From assembly GCA_002292015.1 (NCBI GenBank), contig DBBD01000074.1, positions 1 to 7,579 of the forward strand: a DNA stretch of 7,579 bases, in the 5' to 3' direction. The stretch comes from Firmicutes bacterium UBA993 (GTDB taxonomy: Bacteria; Bacillota; Dethiobacteria; DTU022). A program made the position numbers and the translations under genes. Below, one piece after another: positions 1 through 6,893 of the stretch. The notes beneath the pieces were generated by a model, which had not been told where the DNA came from, ran no database searches, and was given only the letters and a program-made list of their open reading frames with translations. The stretch's first letter is position 1. Each line of letters begins with the position of its first letter.

Positions 1-1
1 T

Positions 2-2683
2 ACCAACTTGTATCTTGACATGCTATGGTTTCTTGATCTGGATGCAGGCCAGGTTTTCTGGACCCAGTACCTGACCCACTGGGGAATGAGGATTGGGGCT
101 TTTATTTTCCTCTTTACTATATTGTTTATCAACCTGCTTTTTACCCGCCGTCACATATTGAGTTTTCCCAATCTTGCCGTACGGGAAAAACTGATGGCCT
201 CAGGGATGATGCGGTTACTGACTCCGCGGCGACTAATTTTCTACTTTCTGGCTGTTGCGGCTTTTCTCGCCTATATTTTATCTGGCTATGCCGGCAACTA
301 CTGGATGGATCTTTTGCGTTATCTAAATCATGTTCCTTTCAATATCAGTGATCCGATATTCGGAGCCGATGTTTCATTTTACGTATTTGAGCTTCCGTTT
401 TACCGTTTCATTTATGGGTTTTTAATGATGACCCTTGTTGTCTCGCTGATAGTAGTCGGCTCTATCTACCTGATGCTTAACCCGACTTTCCAGGGTAAAA
501 GAAATTGGATGTTGCCGCCGAGCAGCAGCGTAAGCCATATATCGGTCATAATGGCTCTAATCTTTGCCCTGAAAGCATGGGATTACCGTATGAAACAGTT
601 CGAACTCTTATTATCCGAGCACGGCCTCTTTTTCGGGGCAGGGTACACCAATATTCATGCCAACTACCCGGTATTAACGATCCTGATGTACCTGGCGCTG
701 ATCATTGCTCTTGTTTTTGTGGTAAATATTTTTATGCGTCGCTTCAGGCTGTTTATTTACGGGATCCTTGTTTTAACCGGAATTTCAATGCTTGCCGGGA
801 GCGCTTACCCGGCGGCGATCCAGAGCTTTGTTGTTGAGCCGAGTGAGTTTAATTATGAACGCGAGTATTTGGAACATAACATCGCATTTACCCGTATAGC
901 TTATGGTATCGATGACTTTGCTACCAGGCGCTATGATCCTAGTGCCCGATTGACCTGGGAAGATCTGCATGAAAACCCCGGTACCATGAATAACGTAAGG
1001 TTGTGGGACCACCGACCATTGTTGACAACCTTTAATGAACTGCAGGCAATCCGGCTCTACTATCGATTTAATGATGTTGATATTGATCGTTACTCGTTCG
1101 GCGACAGCTATCGTCAGGTAATGATTGCTGCCCGTGAGCTCGATAAGAGCCGCCTTGCTGCAGAGGCACAAACCTGGGTTAACTTGCATTTGCAGTGGAC
1201 CCACGGCTATGGTATTGCCATGAGCCCGGTAAACGAGGTAACCAATGAAGGTTTGCCCCGCTACTTCCTCGGCGATATACCGCCGGCCGGCAAAATTGTG
1301 CTTGATAATCCGTCGATTTATTTTGGTGAACTAACCAATGATTATGTGATAGTTAATACCGACACCCCGGAGTTTCACTACGCCACTGCCGGCGACGTTA
1401 ATGAATTTACCTCTTACTCTGGTGAAGCCGGCATTGCGTTACACTCATTCCTGCGACGCGCACTATTTGCCTTAAGGTTTGGCGAGTATCGGATCTTGGT
1501 TTCGAATGAACTCAGTAACGAAAGCAAAGTCTTATTTGATCGCAATATTCATGACCGGGTCCGCAAATTGGCCCCCTTTTTAAGGTACGACGGCGACCCC
1601 TACATCGTGGTTAATGATGGCCGCCTTTTCTGGATCCAGGATGCTTACACGGTAACCGGAGGTTTTCCCTATGCGGCGCCTTTTGGCGATATCAACTACA
1701 TCAGAAACTCGGTCAAGGTGGTTATCGATGCCTATCACGGTAGTGTTCGTTACTACATTATTGACCCTTCCGATCCCCTGGTTCAAACCTATGCTGCGAT
1801 TTTCCCCGAGTTGTTCAGCCCGATCGAGGAGATGCCCGCCGGCTTAATGGCCCACTTGCGCTATCCGGAGGACCTATTTAATATCCAGGCGCAGATTCTT
1901 ACGCTTTACCATACAACTGATCCGAATATTTTCTATACCCGTGAGGACCTTTGGGCAATCCCGATGGAAAAGTCATTTGGTCAGGATGTGAATATGGAGC
2001 CTTACTACACCATACTGCAGCTGCCTGGTTATGATAAACCGGAGTATGTCTTAATTTTGCCGTTTACTCCGGATCAGCGCAACAACATGATTGCCTGGAT
2101 GGTTGCCCGCTGTGACCAACCTAACTACGGCGATGTTGAGATATTTCTCTTCCCCAAGGAGAGGGTTATTCTAGGTCCGAACCAGATTGAGAACCGGATA
2201 GACCAGAGCACTGAGATCTCCGCGCAGTTTACCCTCTGGGACCAGGCTGGTTCAAGGGTCATTCGTGGAAATCTGCTGGTGCTGCCAATCAATAATGCCC
2301 TGCTTTACATAGAACCGGTCTTTCTGGAAGCAGAAGGAGGCGGGCTGCCTGAACTGTCACGGGTGATTGTGGTTTTCGGCGAAACGGTTGTCATGGAAGA
2401 GACATTGGAAAAAGGGTTAATACGCATTTTTGGCGAAAGTGATGCTCTCCAGCCGGACGCAGATAATGATACACTGCCTGTTGAGCCGCCTGCAGGAGTT
2501 CAGCCGGTGGTTGAGGAACTTCCGGACGCTGAAGGGACGATCTTGGTTGAACTGATTCGCCGGGCGCAGAGTGTTTACGAAGAGGCTTTAACCCGTCAGC
2601 AGGAGGGTGATTGGGCCGGATATGGTGAAAAAATCCGTGAACTGGAGCAGATTTTAGATGATCTTTCCCGCCTCGCTAATTAA
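2..2683 (+). CDS. UPF0182 family (COG1615) membrane protein, N-terminus cut by window edge
   Basis: The frame is open to the left edge, and the first possible start (TTG at 8) begins right at the family's conserved Y-x-D-x-LWF segment. The true start and a first membrane helix therefore probably lie upstream. Counting from the codon at 8, hydrophobic helices are visible near residues 26-46, 76-94, 133-156, 175-192, 219-243 and 248-268. The family's hallmark segment follows (EPSEF...EYLEHNIAFTRIAYGID, about 277-302), then about 500 residues of presumably extracytoplasmic domain. An acidic, proline-rich linker (about 811-842) leads to a C-terminal helical tail with the typical GDW-xx-YG motif. 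The 891 visible residues agree with the family length of about 900-1000. The biochemical function of the family is not established. The gene lies 22 bases upstream of the RNase HI-PFK gene on the same strand and may be co-transcribed with it. Family assignment is secure; function is unknown. Confidence 0.93.
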   Translation, partial: TNLYLDMLWFLDLDAGQVFWTQYLTHWGMRIGAFIFLFTILFINLLFTRRHILSFPNLAVREKLMASGMMRLLTPRRLIFYFLAVAAFLAYILSGYAGNYWMDLLRYLNHVPFNISDPIFGADVSFYVFELPFYRFIYGFLMMTLVVSLIVVGSIYLMLNPTFQGKRNWMLPPSSSVSHISVIMALIFALKAWDYRMKQFELLLSEHGLFFGAGYTNIHANYPVLTILMYLALIIALVFVVNIFMRRFRLFIYGILVLTGISMLAGSAYPAAIQSFVVEPSEFNYEREYLEHNIAFTRIAYGIDDFATRRYDPSARLTWEDLHENPGTMNNVRLWDHRPLLTTFNELQAIRLYYRFNDVDIDRYSFGDSYRQVMIAARELDKSRLAAEAQTWVNLHLQWTHGYGIAMSPVNEVTNEGLPRYFLGDIPPAGKIVLDNPSIYFGELTNDYVIVNTDTPEFHYATAGDVNEFTSYSGEAGIALHSFLRRALFALRFGEYRILVSNELSNESKVLFDRNIHDRVRKLAPFLRYDGDPYIVVNDGRLFWIQDAYTVTGGFPYAAPFGDINYIRNSVKVVIDAYHGSVRYYIIDPSDPLVQTYAAIFPELFSPIEEMPAGLMAHLRYPEDLFNIQAQILTLYHTTDPNIFYTREDLWAIPMEKSFGQDVNMEPYYTILQLPGYDKPEYVLILPFTPDQRNNMIAWMVARCDQPNYGDVEIFLFPKERVILGPNQIENRIDQSTEISAQFTLWDQAGSRVIRGNLLVLPINNALLYIEPVFLEAEGGGLPELSRVIVVFGETVVMEETLEKGLIRIFGESDALQPDADNDTLPVEPPAGVQPVVEELPDAEGTILVELIRRAQSVYEEALTRQQEGDWAGYGEKIRELEQILDDLSRLAN

Positions 2684-2687
2684 TTTC

Positions 2688-2699
2688 AGGAGAGGGGTG
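2688..2699 (+). promoter_or_regulatory. Ribosome binding site that sets the RNase HI-PFK start
   Basis: AGGAGAGGGGTG lies between the UPF0182 stop (2683) and the ATG at 2706, with the GAGGGG part about 6-8 bases from the ATG. It favours ATG 2706 over the longer in-frame ATG at 2658, which would add 16 residues unlike RNase HI and overlap the upstream gene. An in-frame GTG at 2697 is a weaker alternative. Confidence 0.7.
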
Positions 2700-2705
2700 T
2701 CCGGC

Positions 2706-3134
2706 ATGAACAGTTTTGAATACGTTGTCTACACTGATGGATCTTGCTCTGGAAATCCGGGCCCCGGCGGTTGGGCGGCAATAATCCTGCTTGGTGAAAA
2801 AGAAGTGGAGTTGTCGGGCAAAGCAGCTGCTACGACAAACCAGAGGATGGAGCTGACTGCAGCAGTCGAGGCACTATCCCATCTGCCGTCAGGTAGTGCG
2901 GTTAGGGTCTATAGCGATAGCGCCTACCTGGTAAACTGTTTCCGTCAGCGCTGGATGGACCGCTGGCAGAAAAACGGCTGGCGTAACAGCAAAGGAGATG
3001 CAGTCGTAAACCGCGATCTCTGGCTGAAACTACTTGAGCTGACCGGAAAACGAAGCGTTCAATGGCACAAGGTAAAAGGACATGGAGACGACCAGCTAAA
3101 TGCCAGGGTGGACCGCTTGGCACGCGGGGCGATC
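2706..3134 (+). other. rnhA: RNase HI domain of the fusion (rnhA-like)
   Basis: This is a subregion of the fusion gene. Its size (143 residues) and motif order match stand-alone bacterial RNase HI, with all four acidic metal ligands and the catalytic His retained. Nothing suggests decay: it starts at the normal N-terminus and ends where free RNase HI proteins end, just past the RVDRLAR helix. Confidence 0.9.
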
Positions 3135-4298
3135 AGGCATGATTGCCCCGGGGCTGGCACAGGGGAATCTTGTCCCCGCCCAAAAAATAACCAGCCAAGC
3201 CTAAAAAAAAATAAGGCAGGTGGTCGGATCGGTATCCTGACCGGAGGCGGTGATTGTCCCGGTCTCAACGCGGTAATCAGGGCAGTAGTAAAAGGGGCTG
3301 CCCACAACTACGGGTTGGAGGTTGTTGGTTTTAATAATGGGTTTATGGGACTGGTCGAAAATGATGCTCAAGTTATCACTGACCTTGCCGTATCGGGTAT
3401 TCTCAATCGCGGTGGAACGATATTGGGCACATCCAACCGCGACAATCCCTTTGATTATAAACCGCAGGGCTCTGATTATACCAATACCGGAGAGGATCGT
3501 TCGGCTGATGCTTTGGTGAACCTTGATCACTGGGGCATTACCAGTCTGGTGGTAATCGGTGGTGACGGCAGTTTGCTGCTGGCCCACCGGTTCAGCAAGC
3601 TGGGAGTGCCGATAATCGGCATCCCGAAGACGATCGACAATGATCTACCGGCTACCGATATAACATTCGGTTTCGACTCGGCTGTGACAACAGCTACCGA
3701 GGCGATTGACAAGATCCATACTACCGCTGAATCGCATCACCGGGTAATGGTGATCGAAGTGATGGGTAGGCACGCCGGGTGGATTGCTCTTCAGGCCGGC
3801 ATGGCCGGTGGGGGCGATATAATCCTGATACCGGAGCTACCATTTGATTTATTGTGTATAGCCGATAAGATTGATGAGAGGCGCAACCGCGGTAAAAAAT
3901 TCAGCATTATTGTGGTTGCCGAAGGTGCTTTTCCGGCCGGTGGAGAGCCGCTTTATGAAGACCGGAGTGGCGTTAGACGGCTGGGTGGCATCGGTCTTCT
4001 GGTTTCAAGAGAGATTGAGAAAGTAATCGACATGGAAAGCCGTGCCACAGTGCTTGGGCACCTGCAGCGGGGCGGCAGCCCTACTTCGTACGACCGGGTT
4101 TTGGCCACCCGCTTTGGGGTGAAAGCAGTTGAGCTTTTTTCCGAAAAAAGCTTCAATAGGATGGTTTGCCTCAAAGGAAACAGCATTGGATCAGTTCCGC
4201 TGGAAGAAGCGGTTGCCGGTACCAAGCGGGTTGATCCGGATAGCGAACAGGTGCGTTCCGCGGTTGCTGTCGGCACCTCATTTGGGTGTAGGCTTTAG
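2706..4298 (+). CDS. Ribonuclease HI / 6-phosphofructokinase fusion protein
   Basis: One uninterrupted 530-residue frame joins two complete enzymes. Residues 1-143 are RNase HI, which cuts the RNA strand of RNA-DNA hybrids. Its acidic metal-binding residues are D11 (in YTDGSCSGNPGPGG), E49 (RMELTA), D71 (SDSAYLV) and D136 (RVDRLA), with the catalytic-loop H126 in KVKGHGDD; the basic handle region (about 79-106) is present. Residues 144-171 form a polar Pro/Lys/Asn linker. Residues 172-530 are a full-length 6-phosphofructokinase: TGGGDCPG (179-186), GGDGS (285-289), PKTIDND (307-313, catalytic base D311), MGRHAGW (353-359), AEG (405-407) and GHLQRGGSP (451-459). It should phosphorylate fructose 6-phosphate in glycolysis. 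Gly288 with Lys308 is the pattern of ATP-using group III PFKs; PPi enzymes have Asp at the former position. No ATG, GTG or TTG lies in the linker or before the TGGGDCPG loop, so a separate PFK start is unlikely. I know of no described RNase HI-PFK fusion. Both activities are predicted from residues only. Confidence 0.9.
   Translation: MNSFEYVVYTDGSCSGNPGPGGWAAIILLGEKEVELSGKAAATTNQRMELTAAVEALSHLPSGSAVRVYSDSAYLVNCFRQRWMDRWQKNGWRNSKGDAVVNRDLWLKLLELTGKRSVQWHKVKGHGDDQLNARVDRLARGAIRHDCPGAGTGESCPRPKNNQPSLKKNKAGGRIGILTGGGDCPGLNAVIRAVVKGAAHNYGLEVVGFNNGFMGLVENDAQVITDLAVSGILNRGGTILGTSNRDNPFDYKPQGSDYTNTGEDRSADALVNLDHWGITSLVVIGGDGSLLLAHRFSKLGVPIIGIPKTIDNDLPATDITFGFDSAVTTATEAIDKIHTTAESHHRVMVIEVMGRHAGWIALQAGMAGGGDIILIPELPFDLLCIADKIDERRNRGKKFSIIVVAEGAFPAGGEPLYEDRSGVRRLGGIGLLVSREIEKVIDMESRATVLGHLQRGGSPTSYDRVLATRFGVKAVELFSEKSFNRMVCLKGNSIGSVPLEEAVAGTKRVDPDSEQVRSAVAVGTSFGCRL
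3161..3242 (+). promoter_or_regulatory. Putative dnaX-like recoding or slippage element in the linker
   Basis: Directly visible: SD-like AGGGGA (3161-3166); an A6 run (3182-3187) read as A_AAA_AAT; an A9 run (3203-3211) containing A_AAA_AAA and A_AAA_AAT in the zero frame; and a hairpin at 3222-3242 with stem GGTCGGAT/ATCC-T-GACC, one bulged T and a four-base loop. The spacer between heptamer 3206-3212 and the hairpin is 9 bases. A -1 shift, or RNA polymerase adding one A, meets TAA at once (3188-3190 after A6, 3212-3214 after A9), giving RNase HI alone of about 161 or 169 residues. By analogy with dnaX this could set a ratio of short to fused product. Function is inferred; the hairpin also lies in conserved coding sequence and could be coincidental. 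Confidence 0.45.
3219..4298 (+). other. pfkA: 6-phosphofructokinase domain of the fusion (pfkA-like, group III)
   Basis: This is a subregion of the fusion gene of about 359 residues, the normal length of a group III PFK. The domain begins GGRIGILTGGGDCPG; free PFKs usually begin with Met directly before the (K)RIGIL strand, but here that position is GGT (Gly). The catalytic and fructose 6-phosphate-binding motifs are all present, so this is not a pseudogene. Substrate choice (ATP rather than pyrophosphate) is inferred from GGDGS having Gly at the discriminating position. Confidence 0.88.
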
Positions 4299-4355
4299 CT
4301 AACTTATAAGAACCATAAATCAGGGGAGAGCATGTTTCGCGTTTAAGCCGAATCA

Positions 4356-5183
4356 TCAAATCGTTGGATTTACCGTTAAGATTAAAAAAATGATCAGTGC
4401 AGAAAAGATAAGCATGATCAAGATTGCTGCAAGATCGACCCTGCCAATGTGCAGGGTTTTCATTTTTGTCCGATGTTTACCCCCGGTATAGCTCCGGGCT
4501 TCCATGGCTATAATCAGCTCTTCAGCTCTCTTAAAGGCACTGATGAAAAGCGGCAGGAAAACGGGAAAGATCTTTTTGGTTTTTTGTATAAAATTGCCCC
4601 GATCGAAAGCAACCCCACGGGCCATTTGCGCTTTAACGATCTTATCCAGCTCTTCGGCCAGGATCAGTACAAAACGCAGGGCAATGACCATGGTCATTAC
4701 CAGCTCCTGGGTTGGAAGGCCGATCGCTTTAAGTGGGCTGAGCAGGCTTTCCAGACCATCGGTAAGGCTGACCATCGATGTGGTCAGGGTTAATAGGGTC
4801 GTAATGCCAAATAAAAAGATAACCCGCAATGTAATCAGGGTGCCCATGTGAAATCCGGCATCGGTAGCTGTAAATATCCACCATGAAAAGATCACCTCGG
4901 CATCGGGGCTTGAATATAAAAAAAGCTGAAAGATCCACATAAAAGTCAGTACCGGCAGCATCGGTTTAAAACCGCTGAAAGCGTAACCAGGCGGAATGCC
5001 TGCGATTATTACTGCGGCTGCCAGAAAAATAAAAACGGCCCCGTATGCCTGATAAGACCTAATCATCAGCAACAGGATTACGATTATCCCGGAGGCGATA
5101 ATCTTGGTTCGTGGATCAAGGCGATGGATAAATGATTTTCCGGGCAGGTAAACGCCAAGGGTTATATTTTTGGTCAATTCCAT
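4356..5183 (-). CDS. ecfT: ECF transporter transmembrane component EcfT
   Basis: EcfT is the membrane scaffold of an energy-coupling factor importer. It links the substrate-binding S component to the two ATPases. The 275-residue protein has the family opening G-x-Y-x-PG-x-S-x-x-HRLDPRTK (about 10-27) and hydrophobic helices near 28-41, 45-64, 75-91, 112-138 and 249-271. The two coupling-helix X-Arg-X signatures are ARG (188-190, in KAQMARGVAF) and ARS (229-231, in AMEARSYTGG); these arginines contact the ATPase grooves. The start codon overlaps the ecfA2 stop by one base (TGATG), indicating translational coupling, and GGGAGGTG sits just upstream inside ecfA2. It is the last gene of the operon and converges on the RNase HI-PFK gene without an evident terminator. 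Confidence 0.93.
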   Translation of the reverse strand: MELTKNITLGVYLPGKSFIHRLDPRTKIIASGIIVILLLMIRSYQAYGAVFIFLAAAVIIAGIPPGYAFSGFKPMLPVLTFMWIFQLFLYSSPDAEVIFSWWIFTATDAGFHMGTLITLRVIFLFGITTLLTLTTSMVSLTDGLESLLSPLKAIGLPTQELVMTMVIALRFVLILAEELDKIVKAQMARGVAFDRGNFIQKTKKIFPVFLPLFISAFKRAEELIIAMEARSYTGGKHRTKMKTLHIGRVDLAAILIMLIFSALIIFLILTVNPTI

Positions 5184-6049
5184 CAGCGTTTCACCTCCCG
5201 CTGCGCATAAGCAGTTGTCAGTAGATCAATTGCCTCTTCCAGGGTGAGGGGGATTGATGGAATAACATAGCCTCTTTCTTGCAGTTTTTCAATCACGTTA
5301 ATCACTTCCGGTATTTCCAGTCCGATTGATCGAAGCTGTTCCGGCTTTTTAAATACTTCCCTGACCGGTTCATCCAGCTGTTTCTGCCCCCGGTTAATAA
5401 CTATGATTCGCTCTGCCAGTTCGGCTGCTTCATCCATACTGTTAGAGATGTAAATGATGGTAATTTTTTGCTTTTGGTGCAGATCGCGTATCACGGCCAG
5501 AATCTCTTCGCGTCCCCGCGGGTCAAGCCCCGCCGTCACGTCGTCCAGAATCAGAATTTTAGGTTTACAGGCCAAAACACCGGCTATAGCAGTCCGCCGT
5601 TTTTGTCCGCCGCTTAAAGCATAGATATCACGTTGGCAGAAGGTGTCAAAATCTAACCCTACCTGCTTCATCGCTGTTGTAACTCGTTCGGTCACCTCAG
5701 ATTTTCTCAGCTGCTGGTTTTGTGGTCCGAACGCAATATCTTCACCAACTGTTTGGGCAAATAGCTGGTAATCGGGATTTTGAAAAACATAGCCAACCTG
5801 CAGCCTTAGGCTGATCAGATCTGCCTGCGGATCAGAGGTTATTAAACCGTTTACAGTGACTGATCCACTTTGTGGAAGCAGCAGGGCGTTAAAATGCTGA
5901 GCCAAGGTAGTTTTCCCGGACTGCGTGGGGCCGATAATCCCCACGAACTCGCCGTCTTCGATATCGAGCGAAATGTTGTGCAGAACTTTCTTTTCGAAAG
6001 GGGTACCCTGTTTATAGCTGAAACAGAGATCTTTTACGGCAATTGGCAT
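5183..6049 (-). CDS. ecfA2: ECF transporter ATPase EcfA2, degenerate catalytic site
   Basis: This is the second ABC ATPase of the importer, expected to pair with EcfA1 under EcfT. Length is 288 residues. Visible motifs are Walker A GPTQSGKTT (40-48), Q-loop FQNPDYQLF with Q90, an intact signature LSGGQ (145-149), Walker B ILILDD (165-170) and D-loop GLDP. Two key residues differ: the residue after the Walker B Asp is D170 instead of the catalytic Glu (LDDVTAG rather than LDEPTAG), and the switch His is N203 (ISNSMDEA rather than THxMDE). The codons are GAC at 5540-5542 and AAC at 5441-5443 (minus strand). The Q-loop context DYQLF and the following GEDIAFGPQN favour the A2 type. The start overlaps the ecfA1 end by 16 bases; GAGGAG lies a rather long 14 bases upstream, so coupling to ecfA1 is likely. 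The frame is intact, so this is a degenerate ATPase site and not a pseudogene. Confidence 0.92.
   Translation of the reverse strand: MPIAVKDLCFSYKQGTPFEKKVLHNISLDIEDGEFVGIIGPTQSGKTTLAQHFNALLLPQSGSVTVNGLITSDPQADLISLRLQVGYVFQNPDYQLFAQTVGEDIAFGPQNQQLRKSEVTERVTTAMKQVGLDFDTFCQRDIYALSGGQKRRTAIAGVLACKPKILILDDVTAGLDPRGREEILAVIRDLHQKQKITIIYISNSMDEAAELAERIIVINRGQKQLDEPVREVFKKPEQLRSIGLEIPEVINVIEKLQERGYVIPSIPLTLEEAIDLLTTAYAQREVKR
5192..5200 (-). promoter_or_regulatory. Ribosome binding site of ecfT inside ecfA2
   Basis: Read on the minus strand this is CGGGAGGTG, with GGAGGTG eight bases before the ATG at 5183. It supports the short overlap start and independent loading of ribosomes on ecfT. Confidence 0.7.
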
Positions 6050-6873
6050 AAACTGGCAACTAGCTCCTCAATGGTCAGGATATTCCCGGGCAAAGTCAAA
6101 CCCTTAAGTTTTAAACCGTAAGCCAGCTGCGCGGCGGCAGGCAAATCAAGGCCTAAAGCTTTGATCTGTTCGGCCTGGGCAAAAAGTTCCCTTGGTGCTC
6201 CGGTTAGTTTAATTAAGCCCTGGTCCATGATGATCATCCGATCGCAGTGGACCACTTCGTTCATCGAATGGGTCAGTAAAACAGTTGTAATGCCCTCATC
6301 CCGGTTCAGGCGTTGCACATTTTCAAGAACCTCACGCTTACCTTTCGGGTCGAGGTGAGCGGTAGGTTCGTCTAAGACAATGCATTTTGGTTTCATCGCC
6401 AAAACCCCGGCAATTGCTACCAGCTGCTTTTGGCCTTCCGATAAACTGTTGGGTGAACGATAACGGTAAGCTTCGAGGTCGAGGCTCTTAAGCGCCCAAT
6501 CAACACGTTTTACTATTTCGGCCTGGGGTAAACCTAAATTTTCCGGACCGAAGGCCACATCTTCTTCAACAACACTGCTGACTAGCTGGTTATCAGGATT
6601 TTGAAAAACCATGCCCACAATCCGGCGAATAGCGGCGGTGTTCTTTTTGTCATTAACTGAAAGCCCGTCTACGATTACTTCGCCACTTCCAGGCGTTAGC
6701 AGGGCATTAAAATGACGGGCCAAGGTGGATTTACCCGACCCGTTTTGACCGGTTATTGCCAATATTTCGCCCCGGTAAACCTGCATCGTCACTCCGTTCA
6801 ATGCAGTTACGGCATTTCCGCCACCGGAGCGGTATTTATATGTGAGGTCGGTAATCTCGATTAGCGTTTTCAA
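6034..6873 (-). CDS. ecfA1: ECF transporter ATPase EcfA1, LSEGQ signature
   Basis: This is the first ABC ATPase of the importer, 279 residues long. Motifs: Walker A GQNGSGKST (42-50), Q-loop FQNPDNQ with Q91, signature LSEGQ (144-148) in place of LSGGQ, Walker B CIVLDE (164-169) with the catalytic E169, D-loop HLDP and switch H202 (LTHSMNE). FQNPDNQ is typical of the A1 type. A C-terminal extension of about 60 residues resembles that of EcfA2 (TIEELVASL versus TLEEAIDLL). The start is TTG at 6871-6873, with GGAG ten bases upstream. The gene follows the S component after 20 bases and overlaps ecfA2 by 16 bases. Its intact Walker B and His complement the intact LSGGQ of EcfA2, predicting one competent composite ATP site in the heterodimer. 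Confidence 0.93.
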   Translation of the reverse strand: MKTLIEITDLTYKYRSGGGNAVTALNGVTMQVYRGEILAITGQNGSGKSTLARHFNALLTPGSGEVIVDGLSVNDKKNTAAIRRIVGMVFQNPDNQLVSSVVEEDVAFGPENLGLPQAEIVKRVDWALKSLDLEAYRYRSPNSLSEGQKQLVAIAGVLAMKPKCIVLDEPTAHLDPKGKREVLENVQRLNRDEGITTVLLTHSMNEVVHCDRMIIMDQGLIKLTGAPRELFAQAEQIKALGLDLPAAAQLAYGLKLKGLTLPGNILTIEELVASLCQLP

Positions 6874-6883
6874 AATACTTTAA

Positions 6884-6887
6884 CTCC
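6884..6887 (-). promoter_or_regulatory. Ribosome binding site for the TTG start of ecfA1
   Basis: GGAG on the minus strand, ten bases before TTG 6873, supports the non-ATG start. The spacing is long and the site is short, so initiation is probably modest or coupled to the S gene ending at 6894. Confidence 0.5.
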
Positions 6888-6893
6888 AGTTTT

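Noticed and set aside
785..1204. 139-residue minus-strand open frame under the UPF0182 gene
   Set aside because: Antisense to a well-supported gene, no recognisable motif; a shadow frame.
2658..2705. Upstream ATG extending the RNase HI-PFK protein by 16 residues
   Set aside because: It would overlap the UPF0182 gene, the added residues are unlike RNase HI, and the ribosome binding site lies inside the extension just before ATG 2706.
3203..3242. Minus-strand terminator: hairpin 3222-3242 followed by a T9 run
   Set aside because: About ten bases separate the stem from the T-run, so it lacks the form of an intrinsic terminator, and no minus-strand gene ends here.
4332..4346. Four-codon open frame with an SD-like sequence
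   Set aside because: Too short to call a gene; kept only as a note in the convergent-junction finding.
4449..4851. Two overlapping plus-strand open frames of about 115 residues opposite ecfT
   Set aside because: They mirror conserved ecfT coding sequence, including the ARG/ARS motifs, and look like nothing known.
5183..6049. ecfA2 as a pseudogene because of its changed catalytic residues
   Set aside because: The frame is full length, Walker A, Q-loop and LSGGQ are intact, and the changes pair logically with the LSEGQ of EcfA1.
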